A stretch of DNA of 64,000 bases, from NCBI GenBank assembly GCA_020698575.1, contig CM036246.1, forward strand, positions 40,436,897 through 40,500,896. Reading direction: 5' to 3'. Of the stretch, positions 22,085 to 32,962 are shown one piece after another. The notes under the pieces are model-generated. The model was not told the DNA's origin. It searched no databases and was given only the letters and a program-made list of their open reading frames with translations. This DNA is from Bostrychus sinensis. Lineage: Eukaryota; Chordata; Actinopteri; Gobiiformes; Eleotridae. The translations under genes were made by a program, and so were the position numbers. Position 1 is the first letter of the stretch, and the number at the start of each line of letters is the position of its first letter.

Positions 22085-22960
22085 TATCGCCCAGCCCTAG
22101 TTTGTAATTATCTAGCCTACCGGCCTCCTGGTCCCTATTCAGAATTTTTAATCAAGTTCTCCGACCTTCTATCCAGTATAGTGTTAGCCTGGGATAAGAT
22201 TGTAATAGTAGGGCATTTTAATATTCATGTTGTTGACAGCAGCGACATGAATCTGGGCTCTATTAGACAACGCTGATTTCATTCAAAACATAAATGAACC
22301 CACTCATAGTCACCAGCACAGCCTGGACCTTGTTTTAACCTCTGGTATAGAGATTACTCAGCTCACTGTCCTTCCTCATAACCCCATACTCTCAGATCAC
22401 TTTCTAATTACCTTTCAGTTTATACTCAGACTTTACTGTTCCAATGAATAAAACCCAGATTACAAGAGCATTATCTGATCAATCTGTTAGTACAATATTG
22501 AGTTTGTTGAGAACAGCTCCCATAGCTCGAGTCCTAGTTGAATTGATCAGTTTGTTGACAGCGCCACGCACTCATTAAAAACAGCTCTAGATAATGTAGC
22601 TCCATTAAAACAAAAGGTTGTTAGGCCGAATCGAGTAGCACCATGGTTTAATGCTGAAACACGTTCCCTTAAACAAGCAACCTGTAAATTAGAAAGGCTA
22701 TGGCTCTGTCACTGCAGCTCAGAGCAGTCTCTGAATGCCTGGAAATATAGTCTTTTAAATTATAAAAAATCTCTGCATGAGGCCAAAACCAGGTACTATT
22801 CATCTTTAATAGAAGAAAAAAGAACAAGCCTAGGTTTGTGTTGAGCGCTGTAGCCAGGCTGACCACCAGTCACAGCTCAGTAGAACCCTGTATCCCTGTT
22901 ACTCTCAGCTGGCAACACTTTCTTCACTTTTTTAACAACAAAATCACAAGTATTAGAGAC
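22085..22960 (+). pseudogene. L2-type LINE relic (endonuclease region)
   Basis: The + strand encodes an endonuclease C-terminal signature: a YRPPGPYS-like start, IVIVGHFNIHV (normally GDFN), and later TLDLVLTSG-like and LSDHFL-like stretches spread over several frames. This is the usual order in L2-like LINEs. Multiple frameshifts and the D-to-H change in GDFN show it is dead. The matching relic in unit B is at 55475-56340. Confidence 0.75.
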
Positions 22961-23229
22961 AAATTAAATGAAAGTCTCCCTACAATTATGGCGTTATATA
23001 ATAATTTGAGCAGATAGAACTGTTTTGTGCATGCGCTTCCTGATTTTCCTCGTTCGAGACGTCTGTGCTGCTGCGCTCTCAAAATGTTCTTCTCCTTGCT
23101 CAACTGTCTCCCCTCTGCTCTCAAAACTCTGATTTCCTCGCTCAAAACACAAAACGTCCTTTGCATGACAACCAATGGCAACAAATGTCAAATTTTCTGA
23201 TTGGCTCAGACCCAGGGAACGAGTATAGA
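22961..23229. other. Spacer between LINE relics
   Basis: No supported gene. Short - strand frames (22924-23191) are conserved with unit B only as part of the duplication. Confidence 0.3.
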
Positions 23230-23557
23230 GTTTTCTGATTGGCTGCTGTGGCTCTGGGGCATCAGTGTGATGGTGAAAGTATTGAACAAGTCTCTATAGA
23301 ATGTCGTCATGTTTCTATATTTTGGTCTAATTTACAAAGTTATCTTTCAGGAATGTTTGGGAAAAGTGTTGCAATTATCTAAACTTAAAATATTACTTAT
23401 CTTTAATGCTTCAGCTTTCTCCTCCAATGAAATATATATAATCAACTTAACCATGATTCTTGCTAAGTATTACATGCACAAGATGAAATGGTTAGAAAAG
23501 GAGCCCTCATGGTATAATTTTAAAGAAACAGACTTAAAAACATTTGGCCTCTATTGA
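23230..23557 (+). pseudogene. L1-like ORF2 C-terminal relic
   Basis: The + strand encodes a C-terminal LINE-1/Tx1-like end: an E-CPH-FW-L pattern, then an IILAKYYMHKMKWL-like helix, and a terminal FKTFGLY-like end before the stop. In unit B (56619-56936) the frame is continuous; here a single-base difference near 23370 breaks it. It is 5'-truncated. Confidence 0.65.
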
Positions 23558-23739
23558 AAAATGAAAACTGAGTAATCAGAAATTAGCAAAAACAATTAGA
23601 AAAAATTTAAAAAACGTCCCAGGATTTCCAGAATTGGAGTTGTAAACCAAGCTTGTAAAACAGTGATCTTTCACTTACGCAACATAGCCAGAATTACAAA
23701 CATTTTATCTAAAGTGACGCTGAAAAACGTATCTATGCG

Positions 23740-23885
23740 TTGGTTACATCGACTGTAGGTTGGATTACTGTAACCCTCTGCTGGCAGTGCGCCCTATGAG
23801 CTCTTTAAAAAGTTTTCATCTTGTTCAAAATGCAGCAGTAAATGGCAAGGCCCCATCCTACATTAATGATGTTATAGTGTAGCAG
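23740..23885 (+). pseudogene. L2-type LINE reverse-transcriptase C-terminal relic
   Basis: Contains the LDYCN and LVQNAA motifs and an APSYINDV-like motif in broken frames, the common end of L2 reverse transcriptase domains. It is probably the remainder of the element at 22085, interrupted by the L1 relic. Confidence 0.6.
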
Positions 23886-24600
23886 CCAAAGAGAGTGCGC
23901 TCACAAAATACAGGGTTTCTACAAAAAAAGCAACACCACCACCTACTGGACTGATAAAATAACAAAACATATATAAAATAATAAAGAGAGGTAGATTGTT
24001 ATTGACCAGTATAAAAATACCAAATAAAATACGGACCAACAAGAATAAATTTAATATTTTACAATGCTAATAATATTCTTAAATGTCACCTTTTATGATT
24101 TTTTTGTATTTATTTTTTATCAACAGTGCAAAAGTTTTTGACAAAAGACCATTACACACAAGAAATATGAATCTGACTCTGTTTGTCATAAAAAAAAAAA
24201 TTAAAAATGAAGTGGAAGAAATAAAAGATTATAATTTCAAAGACAGGGATGAAGTGTTTTATCAGTTTGACAAATTCACATTCCAATGTCTGTGAGGTCA
24301 AAATGTTCACTAGAAATAAACCCTGCAGTGTTGTAGCTTTAAACCCCATCCTTAAAAGCAAACCAATAATAACACTTTCTTTTCTTTATTCATTAGTAAA
24401 ATGTACACAGTGTAAAAGTTCATCAAAGTAATACAAAAAGGCATTTGTTCATTTGTTTTGGAATAATGTACATTTAAAGGCACAAAAGAACCCAGAGAGT
24501 GTGCTTCTCCTCTGGCAGTGCTCAGTTTGTCCTCTCAGTCCACAACAAATCAATATAGCAAAGTTAAACCAGGGCAGGCCATTTGTCCCAGGCCTCCAGA
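23886..24600. other. AT-rich LINE 3'-UTR-like relic and spacer
   Basis: Between about 23960 and 24070 the sequence resembles 10515-10650 (AATAAAGAGA...TTATTGACCA...AAAATAC), so part is probably an old I-like LINE 3' end. No gene seen. A TTTATT at about 24383 could serve as a poly(A) signal for the zinc-finger gene on the - strand. Confidence 0.35.
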
Positions 24601-24605
24601 ACGGA

Positions 24606-24660
24606 GGTGAGCAGGTGACAGTGGCTCAAGAGGAAGAGAGGTAATCCTATAACCGGAGGA
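24606..24660 (+). mobile_element. tRNA-like SINE head next to the minisatellite
   Basis: A box-A-like GTGGCTCAAGAGGAAGAGAG is followed by ATCCTATAACCGGAGG. The expected box B is missing because the minisatellite starts there. Confidence 0.45.
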
Positions 24661-24662
24661 GT

Positions 24663-25070
24663 CATAACTGTCAGTACTGCCACACCATTGGTCCATAACT
24701 GTCAGTACTGCCACACCATTGGTCCATAACTGTCAGTACTGCCACACCATTGGTCCATAACTGTCAGTACTGTCACACCATTGGTCCATAACTGTCAGTA
24801 CTGCCACACCATTGGTCCATAACTGTCAGTACTGCCACACCATTGGTCCATAACTGTCAGTACTGCCACACCATTGGTCCATAACTGTCAGTACTGTCAC
24901 ACCATTGGTCCATAACTGTCAGTACTGCCACACCATTGGTCCATAACTGTCAGTACTGTCACACCATTGGTCCATAACTGTCAGTACTGCCACACCATTG
25001 GTCCATAACTGTCAGTACTGCCACACCATTGGTCCATAACTGTCAGTACTGCCACACCATTGGTCCATAA
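24663..25070. repeat. 31-bp minisatellite (second locus), about 13 units
   Basis: The unit is TAACTGTCAGTACTGCCACA followed by CCATTGGTCCA; some units have GTCACA for GCCACA. It lies just beyond the 3' end of the zinc-finger gene. Unit B has about 7 units at 58048-58268. Confidence 0.96.
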
Positions 25071-25247
25071 ACCAAGATAATGCAAACAGACATCTTCCCA
25101 TGCTTCTGTAAATTTCTCAAGAACAATTTGACAGAAATGGAGAGATTTCTTGTGTACACGCATGTTGCTTCTTTACATTTGTAAAAAATTATTTCAGACT
25201 GGACATCTGTATGGCTTGAGAACTTTCACTGAATCACATTTGTACAG

Positions 25248-28200
25248 CTATGGTTTCTCTCCTGTGTGAGTCTTCATATGTTTTCTGAGATTACTCATAG
25301 AGGCAAATGGTATCTTACAGACTGAACAGCTGTAAGGTTTCTCTCCAGTGTGAGTTCTCATATGATCTTTGAGATAACCTCTGTGGGCAAATGTTTTCTT
25401 ACAGACTGAACAGCTGTAAGGTTTCTCTCCAGTGTGAGTTCTCATATGATCTTTGAAATAACCCTTTTGGGCAAATGATTTCTTACAGACTGAACAGCTG
25501 TAAGGTTTCTCTCCAGTGTGAGTTCTCATATGATCTTTGAGATAACCTCTGTGGGCAAATGTTTTCTTACAAACTGAACAACTGTAAGGTTTCTCGCCTG
25601 TGTGAGTTCTCATATGGTATTTGAGATTACCTTCATGAACAAATGTTTTCTTACAAACTGAACAGGTGTAAGGTTTCTCTCCAGTATGAGTTCTCATATG
25701 TACTTTGAGATGACCCTTTTGAACAAATGTTTTCTTACAGACTGAACAGGTGTAAGGTTTCACTCCTGTGTGAGTTCTCATATGTAATTTGAGGGTCCAG
25801 CTTGCTGCAAACCCTCTCTTACAGACTGAACAGCTGTAAGCTTTCTCTCCAGTGTGAGTTCTTATATGTTCTTTGAGATTACTCTTAAGGGAAAATACTT
25901 TCTCACAGACTGAACAGTTATAAGGTTTCTCTCCTGTGTGACTTCTCATATGCCTGTTGAAAGTACTTGTATAAGCAAATGTTTTCTCACAGACTGTACA
26001 GCTGTAAGGTTTCTCTCCTGTGTGAATCATGCTATGTCTTTTAAGATCACGCTTCAGCACAAATGATTTCCTACAGATTGAACAGCTGTAAGGTTTCTCT
26101 CCTGTGTGAACACTTGTGTGTCTTTGTAAACTCTGTTTAGTTGTGAATCTCTTTTTACAAACAGAGCACTCATGTTTTTTGGTTTTACCTCCTACATCAG
26201 TTCCTGATTTGTCACCATCTTTTACAGCGTCACCAGTCTCTGGTGCAGACTTGTATTTGGTGAACAGACCTGAGTTTTGTGCAGCTGTACTTCTGTCTTT
26301 TATCTGGACTTGGTTGTAGTCGTCTCCATCAGCCTCTGTCTCCATCTGTTGAGTTGAACTGCTGGCTGGAGGTTCCCAGTCTTCATCATTGTCAGTGTCA
26401 GAAGAGTTGTCAGTTTGTTCCTCAGTCTCTGAGTGTAAATGTCCATGTGGGTCTAAGCTGGTGTCTGCTTCTGCTCGTCCACAGTCCTCTCCTTGTGTTT
26501 CCTCTCTGTGCTCAGTTTGTCTTTGTTGAAGTGAGGACTGTGCTTCACTCTTTACAGAGACAATAATGAACTCTGGGAGCTGCTCTTCCTCCTGTTTGAT
26601 GCTCTGTTCCTCTGGTTCCTCTTTAGTTTGTGGTGTCTCTGTGATTTCCTGGTTCAGACTGAGGTCATGACTGCAGGAGTAATTCTGGACATCTGCAGGA
26701 GAAAATGTAAAGATCGCACAATTAAACCACTGATTATTATTTACAGAGGCCAGGGGCTGGAGTCTGTCCCAGCTACGGCACGAGACAGGCACATCAGCAC
26801 TGACAGACTGTAGATGCATCTTTAGAAACTCATTTCGTACATGTTTTGAAATATTGCACAGTTCATCTTCTCCATGTTCTTCCAGTTACGGGTCACGGGT
26901 ACTGGAGCCTGTCCCACAGGTTTTAGGCAAGGAACGTCCTGGACAGAGACTTGTTAGTCTCAGGGCTGACACAGAGACACTGACATTTGTTAGGATTTAG
27001 TCATGTCATTCTTTTTAGCTTTAGTCTAGTTTCAGTTGACTTAAAACTACTCTCATGAAAACTTCTCTTTACAGTAAACTTAGACACTGATAGACCTACT
27101 TCCTGAAGAGTCTGAAGTGGATGTTATGAAGGGTTTTTTCTTCACCATTTTGTTTCAGCCAAAGGATGATCTGGTTCACTTCCATTGAGACTGAATGTTG
27201 TGGGTTCACAGCAACAGCTTTCAAATGCAAATGCCAAACCTGGAATTGAGTCCAGACCTTTTACCTGCTCACGATTACAAGAGTGCACCAAACATGAGAA
27301 AATGGAAAAATTTGGAAGAAAGTTTCTCACTGAGGAGAAACCTGGACAGTCCTGGTGGCTCCAGTGTTACAAGAGAAAGACACTGACTATAACAGAGACT
27401 ATAACACACTGTTGTATATTTATATATCATTAAGTGGAAGCAGATGGGTCGCGGTGGGGTTTTGGTAAATAATATCCATCAGAAAATCTCTGAGAGGGTC
27501 CTGAAGTGTGATTAAAATATTGTAACCCTATTGTAACTAGTTTTTTATTATTGTTTTTCCATCAAGCAAACCGCATTTCAGACACTAAACTCCACAAAAA
27601 CTCCTGAAAAATGGCACGGAATTCAAGCTTGGCAAACATTAAATTTACACAAAGTCGACAAGAAACTATGTTACACAATGGCTCAGTGGCGACCCCTGGA
27701 AAATCAAATTACATTAGGAGATAGGAGGGTACACTTATCCATCATGTGACCCTGAGTAAAACGTCTATGAGGACCACACCCATCTCCAACCATTTTAGCA
27801 GAGCCACAGCACAAACTTGTGAAATAATGCTGCATTTATGATACATCGGAATCTTGGAAAATTTGATCTCCAACTTGGAAAAATGGCCTTGAACACCTTT
27901 TTGGGTCAGGATTTTTGCTCAGAAACTCGGGCGAAAGTGTTAGACTCCGAGCTCCCGAGTTGACGTCACAATCCTGGAGACTCCCTCTGTGACAGGAGCA
28001 CAGTGTGGTTACTAACGGGGAAAGTCTTTTTAAACAAGAGATCTCACACTTGTGTGCAAAAATATACTTATCTTTGTTTAATGAATGAAGTTATCAGTGA
28101 TACACCTCTGCAAAAACATCTTTGACTGTTTATTTATCACTGAACGACCAAAATAAAAATAGAAACATCCCATAAACTTCAACAATATCACTGCTGTATA

Positions 28201-28809
28201 ATTAAGAATGGGTAACACTCATTTAGAAAATATCTTTTCTGAACCTAGATATTAAAACTATTTGACTGATGGAGTATTTTCAGACGAGAGGGAGTTTCAT
28301 TTGTTTTGGATTGTATGTGGGTTTTAAACAGAAATTAGAGTCAAGCAGAGGCCGAGATATAACTGTTCTGAGAGCAGTTTTATCAAAACATACTTTTTAC
28401 TTCTACTTGAGTAATATTATTGTGAAGTAACAATCCTCTGACCTGAGTACAGTTTTTACAGCTTAAATACTGACTGTGGAGACTCTGCAGACGCTAAAAC
28501 ACTCATCACAGAGAAAGCCTCGTTAGCGCCGCACAGAGAGAACAGTAAAGCTCCCAGAATCCCCCGCGCACTGAGGTCTGCCCCGAGCACTGACTGTAGA
28601 AGTAAAGAGAACCAACCTGCTCTGTGGACCAGGACTCGTGGGCTCAGAACAGAGTCCAGGAGCTGCTGTTTTCTCTCGTTCTCCTCTTTTGAGCGACACA
28701 GTTCCTCCTCATACTCCGCTATTGTTCTTTCAAACAGCGCAAATATGTCTTCAGCAGCCGCAGTCAGCCGCTCATTCACCAAAGCTCTCAGCGTTTGGCC
28801 TTTAGACAT
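25248..28809 (-). CDS. C2H2 zinc-finger protein, unit A (two exons)
   Basis: Exon 1 is 28617-28809 (ATG at 28809; donor GCAG/GTTGGT) and exon 2 is 25248-26692 (acceptor CTGCAG at 26693), joined in phase 1 for about 545 residues. Exon 1 is the N-terminal segment common in fish zinc-finger genes (MSK-QTLR start, AEEDIF-like helix, IAEYEEEL, ERKQQLLD). Exon 2 has an acidic Glu/Gln-rich linker, then 11 C2H2 fingers joined by HTGEKPY linkers. Helix positions -1, 2, 3 and 6 differ in most fingers; fingers 8 and 10 are identical. It should be a nuclear DNA-binding regulator; the target is unknown. There is no KRAB, SCAN or BTB domain. The stop falls right after a GEKP linker. Confidence 0.88.
26693..28616 (-). 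other. Intron of the unit-A zinc-finger gene
   Basis: About 1.9 kb without another supported gene. Two or three weakly tRNA-like stretches (near 27195-27300) may be SINE relics. The unit-B intron (59977-61878) is closely similar, with small indels. Confidence 0.5.
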
Positions 28810-28860
28810 TTTTACAAACTGCTTTTAGCTTTAGCTCGGAGCTAACCACCGCTAACACAG

Positions 28861-29014
28861 CGCTTCTTCTTCTTCTTCTTCTTTTTCGTCATCATCTTCC
28901 TTTTCATGCATTTCCGGCAGTCTAAACGCCTACTGGCGTATTGCTGCCCCCCTCCGATAGAATAAAAAATTACAGGTTTGTCACCTCAGACTGTTGATGT
29001 TCATCAGGGCCGTT
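28861..29014 (-). mobile_element. LINE tail fragment (I-like) upstream of the unit-A zinc-finger gene
   Basis: A CTTCTTCTT run, then TTTCCGGCAGTCTAAACGCC and a GCTGCCCCCC stretch, similar to but distinct from the start of the LINE tail at 10186. In unit B this position joins directly to unit C, so this is close to a duplication boundary. Confidence 0.45.
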
Positions 29015-29160
29015 TCTTACGGAAGCGCATAGTAGTCACCAAAAAAAAAAAAAAAAAAACTATCTCGTAATAACGAGAAACTATCTCGTAATTACGAGAT
29101 GTTTTCTCGTAATTACGAGATAGTTTTTTTTTTTGGGTGACTACTATGCGCTTCTATAGT
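29015..29160. mobile_element. Palindromic MITE-like element
   Basis: The terminal inverted repeat GAAGCGCATAGTAGTCACC lies at about 29024-29042, with its complement at about 29135-29153. Inside are a poly-A run, several copies of the perfect palindrome CTCGTAATTACGAG, and a poly-T run. The whole element could fold into one long hairpin. No coding capacity. Confidence 0.75.
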
Positions 29161-29690
29161 AAGCTAGCTGGTAGTTTCCCGCATGCTAAGTGGATAGTGG
29201 ATGATAAGTGGATAGCCATTTAATGTCCAAGCTTCATTGTTATAAAGCCCAAATAAAAAAATATCAAAATAATTGATTAATTGACAGGAATAATTACCGC
29301 AATTAGCCTGCTGAGGCCCCAGGAGGTTCAGGCAAAACTCTCTGGCCACTTACCCTGTGATGACTTACTTACTTAGGTTACTTAGGTGCTTTCTGGTCGC
29401 ATGCCCTGTGGCCTCTATGACCAGATCTTGAGCTGAACTTCATACTTCATAATGTTTGTGATTTGCGACATACTGAGTTCGGGGTAACTAAAGGAGTTAT
29501 CTTCCCAGTTAAAGTAGCAGGGGTGGTGTTTCCAGAGTTGATCAAGTCGCGATTTGAAGCTGTTCAGACTTAGAGCAGTTACAACAGAGGCAGGCAGGGC
29601 ATTCCATGTATTTACATCCTATTGCTAAAAAACCTTTGTCTCATACTGGTTACTGTGACGGGCGCCATTCAATGTCCTAAAGGGTACGTT
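29161..29690. other. Spacer between the two palindromic elements
   Basis: No gene I can support. A stretch near 29395-29680 (GATCTTGAGCTGAACTTCATAC..., CATTCCATGTATTTACATCC...) looks like another degraded repeat. Confidence 0.3.
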
Positions 29691-29781
29691 GATCTTTATC
29701 TCGTAATTACGAGAAAACTATCCCGTAATTACGAGAAAAACTATCTCGTAATTACGACTTATTTTCTCGTAATTACGAGGT

Positions 29782-29812
<31 letters not shown>

Positions 29813-29835
29813 GGTGACTACTATGCGCTTCGTAG
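29691..29835. mobile_element. Second palindromic MITE-like element (one end degraded)
   Basis: Four copies of CTCGTAATTACGAG-like palindromes, a 30-base poly-T run, and the right terminal repeat GGTGACTACTATGCGCTTC. The left terminus is not visible. It may be a separate insertion or half of a larger element. Confidence 0.65.
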
Positions 29836-30824
29836 TTTCTCAATACCAAAGAACGCAAGTCCGTACTTGTGTTACTTGGGGAGCACACAGAACAGTTTCT
29901 TGTGAATAAAATTATATACTGCGTTATAATAATAATTATACAGCATAAAGCTTTAAACTAGTTTGTATCTTAAATATTTTGATAATGCATATTACTATTG
30001 TATTATATTATAATACATGCTTTAAATTTTATAAAAGAAATGTATTGTCGTATTTTGAACTGATTATGAATTCGAACTGTGGCAGCAATTGTAGCAATAA
30101 AAACTACATTAATGGGAGACGGGACTGTGGGACGTCCCAGCTGGAGTGTTACTTTAGAGTTTGTTGTGGTCCGCGGAGTTGTTGCTCTCGCCGCCGCTCA
30201 CCTTTACCCCAGGGCCCAGGGCCCAGGCGAAGACAAGTCAAAAGAGCTCTGATGCAGCGGAGGAGGACCGGGAAATGCTCAGAGCTTTATCAATAGCTTT
30301 TTTTTTTTCATATCTTATTTGCAGATTAGTTTTCTTTCATCACTTAATATGATAATTATAATAATTACGTATGTAACACAGCAGCGGTAATGTTCTGTCT
30401 CTAAACATCAAGGTATTTTACAAATAAACAGAATGAACATTTAATGTAAAATATACATCAGCAACAGCAGAGTTCCACAGCACTGGGAAGTAAGTTCTGA
30501 GCATTACACTAATAAATTATTTATGTATCAGGTAAATTATATCCACAGCTACATTACACAACATCTGACAGGTTTATTATCCTAAACCCAACATTCATTG
30601 TTGATATTAGCTAAACCCCCATACAATTACAAAAACTCTACAGAATCATATTTTAATAAAAGAAAGAGTAACCACTCAGATATGTAGACAAGGAAATGTA
30701 TTCAGTCACATGAAAAGAAATATGAAAGGCAATAGAAAACAGGAGACATGGGCCTTTAGCGAGCTTTGTGTTGGTGAACTACAGTGGGGTAATCTGGGCA
30801 TTTTTCTCATCTGGAGGTGACCTG
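29836..30824. other. Unassigned spacer
   Basis: AT-rich, with a short GC-richer stretch at 30120-30280 whose longest frame (29979-30296, +) has no recognisable feature. No gene or repeat was identified. Confidence 0.35.
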
Positions 30825-31258
30825 CAGTGGTGGAGTGCAACAAAGTACTTTGTTACTTTACTTAAGCACAATTTTCATGTATCTGTACTTAAGTAACTTA
30901 CTTACAAACAAAAATTTACAGGGGATACTTTTATTGTACTACATTTTTGACAAAGTATCTGTACTTTTTACTCCACAACATTTATGAGTTAGTTTGAAGT
31001 ACAAATTAATTTGAGGTTTGGTTTAAAATCATGTGTTGTTGTTGTACCCTCATTGCAGACACACAGTACTTAAATAAAAAAAGATGCAGTAAAGTAATAC
31101 TCCTTTAGAAACATCAGAATAATAAAGACAGAAGACCTTCAGCAAAATCCCTCACATTTAAAACATTCATGAACTGTATCTTGAATCTGTGCGAAATAAT
31201 TTTACTTAAAGTAAAGTAAGTAGTTAAGTAAAGAAGTTGAGTAGGTCTTCCACCTCTG
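30825..31258. mobile_element. Complete hAT-type MITE (unit B), 434 bp
   Basis: It starts CAGTGGTGGA and ends TCCACCTCTG (inverted repeat with one mismatch). It is flanked by GTGACCTG (30817-30824) and GTGACATG (31259-31266), an 8-bp duplication with one mismatch. The right part of the same insertion is at 1-410. Confidence 0.85.
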
Positions 31259-31735
31259 GTGACATGAAACCTTCCTTCAGGCCGTCCTGACCCAGCTTAC
31301 ACTTGCTGCTTCAGTTGCTCCTCCATGGGAAGCCCCACAGATAAACCCATACAGATGAGGCGCTGGTCACTGTTTCCTGGCCTGTGTAGTCTCCTACGTC
31401 CTGCCACAGCAGCGGCTGCAGTCTGCAGGATCATCGATGACCCCTCTTCCTTATTTACCCAAAGAGGATGAAGTGGAGCAGGTGAAGACAGTGTTTGCTG
31501 GGCACAAGGCACCGTCCCCTGTGCTGTCGGTGCCATCAACAGGTGCCACGCGAGGCCATCCCTACTGCAGAACCACAGAAGAGAGATGTTACATGAAGAC
31601 ATTTCCCCTCCATAATCCTGCAGAGTGTGTGTAATGCAGAGGGGCATTCACTGCCGCGGGATCTGTGTACGACACCTGTCCTTCGCTGTTCACCAGGCCT
31701 CCTGCTCAGAGAGAGGGGGGTAATGTTTTGATATA
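31259..31735 (+). other. Unrecognised gene-like fragment (unit B) with the empty BEL site
   Basis: Copy of 411-842 joined to 8433-8464 without BEL; CTGTT at 31686-31690 is the single-copy target. After 31722 the sequence jumps to the equivalent of about 9786, so about 1.3 kb present in unit A (8465-9785) is missing here. Only a TA is shared at the joint. Confidence 0.4.
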
Positions 31736-32654
31736 TGTAACGGGTGCGATTTTGCTCATTAAAAGTCTAATGCTGCCTGTTGCACATCCGTTTACATTAG
31801 TCAATCTGCGTTGTGTTCGATGTGTGCTGCGCTGAAGGAAGGACCAAATACACTGCTGACCACTGGATGCACTTTTAATCATGGTTCTGCACAAATAAAA
31901 GAACATAGAAATCCTTGTCACATGCAGTCTCTCCCATGTACACAGCTCATCAGTCCCCTCCTCTCAGATAGCATAGCGCAGACTGAGGGACAGCTAACAC
32001 TGTGCATATATAGGTTAGACCATTTCACAGTTTTAGTAATAAAAATAAAAAATACACATTTATGATATTGTAAAATGCCCAGGGTTTAACACGGATTAAC
32101 TGAACAATATATGAATGCACTGCACATACCTGCACAAATAAAAGAACATAGAAATCCTTGTCACATGCAGTCTCTCCCATGTACACAGCTCATCAGTCCC
32201 CTGTTAGCAAGTAAACACATGGAGAAAGCTGTAGCTAGCTCTGAGACATGTGCATACAGTAAACTTGCTAAAGACAGCAAAACACTTTAACATGGGTCAC
32301 ATTTCTACATGTGAACAGTAAAATTATGAACAGTGGTGTTTTAACAATGAATCTTCATGTTTATCAAAGCTTTTACACCAAATAATACAATTATATTTGC
32401 GGGAGCACTACAATACATACCTCCTCTCAGATAGCATAGCGCAGACTGAGGGAGGCGCTGTTACAGCAGCATGTAGGCACATCGTGTTCTCTCTTAAAGT
32501 GACAGTACAGGCATAAATGTGCAACACTGTTATAACAATGAGAAAAGGCTAGAACTTGTATTTAACCATGTAATAAACATAGAACATTGAATGCAGTGAA
32601 GGATTTGGTGAAGTTCACATATAAAAATAAAAGTACAATTTTACTCTGGTTACA
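31736..32654 (-). repeat. 3' LTR of Gypsy-1
   Basis: 919 bp. It contains two internal direct repeats: a 73-bp block at 31887-31959 and 32130-32202, and a 34-bp block at 31957-31990 and 32420-32453. The same arrangement is in the 5' LTR. Confidence 0.95.
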
Positions 32655-32666
32655 TTCACCCCTCCT
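32655..32666 (-). promoter_or_regulatory. Polypurine tract of Gypsy-1
   Basis: On the - strand AGGAGGGGTGAA directly precedes the 3' LTR. Its position and purine content fit the plus-strand primer used in reverse transcription. Confidence 0.7.
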
Positions 32667-32962
32667 GAAATTCACCAACATCCTGAATGTAATCTGCACA
32701 GGATATCAAAGAGGATATGTCACAAACAGTATCTGTCTCAAGCAAATCAATGGACCTAGTCCTTCAACCAACATAAAAGGTACCTCACTCAAGGTTCAGG
32801 AAATATAAAGATTGATCAAGTCTCAATATCTCCCTATGTAAATGTGACGCCTTGTACGCCACACAGTGCCCGGACCCAAAACCACACTCAATCATAAAGA
32901 CATATGGAAAAAAAAAACAGCCAAAGACACATGCCATAGCCATTACACAAACAAAAATGTAC

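Larger units (their letters stand above)
1..28860. repeat. Segmental duplication, unit A
   Basis: Shares order and sequence with 30846-62128: MITE, gene-like fragment, LINE tail, Ig gene, hAT element, L2/L1 relics, minisatellite, zinc-finger gene. Differences are mostly transposon insertions (BEL only here), a deletion in unit B of about 8465-9785, and the extra Ig copy here (about 12.4-16.9 kb). Confidence 0.93.

Noticed and set aside
23230..23557. A host gene (continuous 105-codon frame in unit B)
   Set aside because: The peptide matches the C-terminal end of L1-like LINE reading frames and lies among other LINE relics.
24663..25070. CRISPR-like repeat array
   Set aside because: The 31-bp units follow one another head to tail with no unique spacers, and the context is a vertebrate genome; it is a minisatellite.
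29979..30296. Small Arg-rich coding frame
   Set aside because: No homology recognised, no splice or promoter context, and composition explains the frame.
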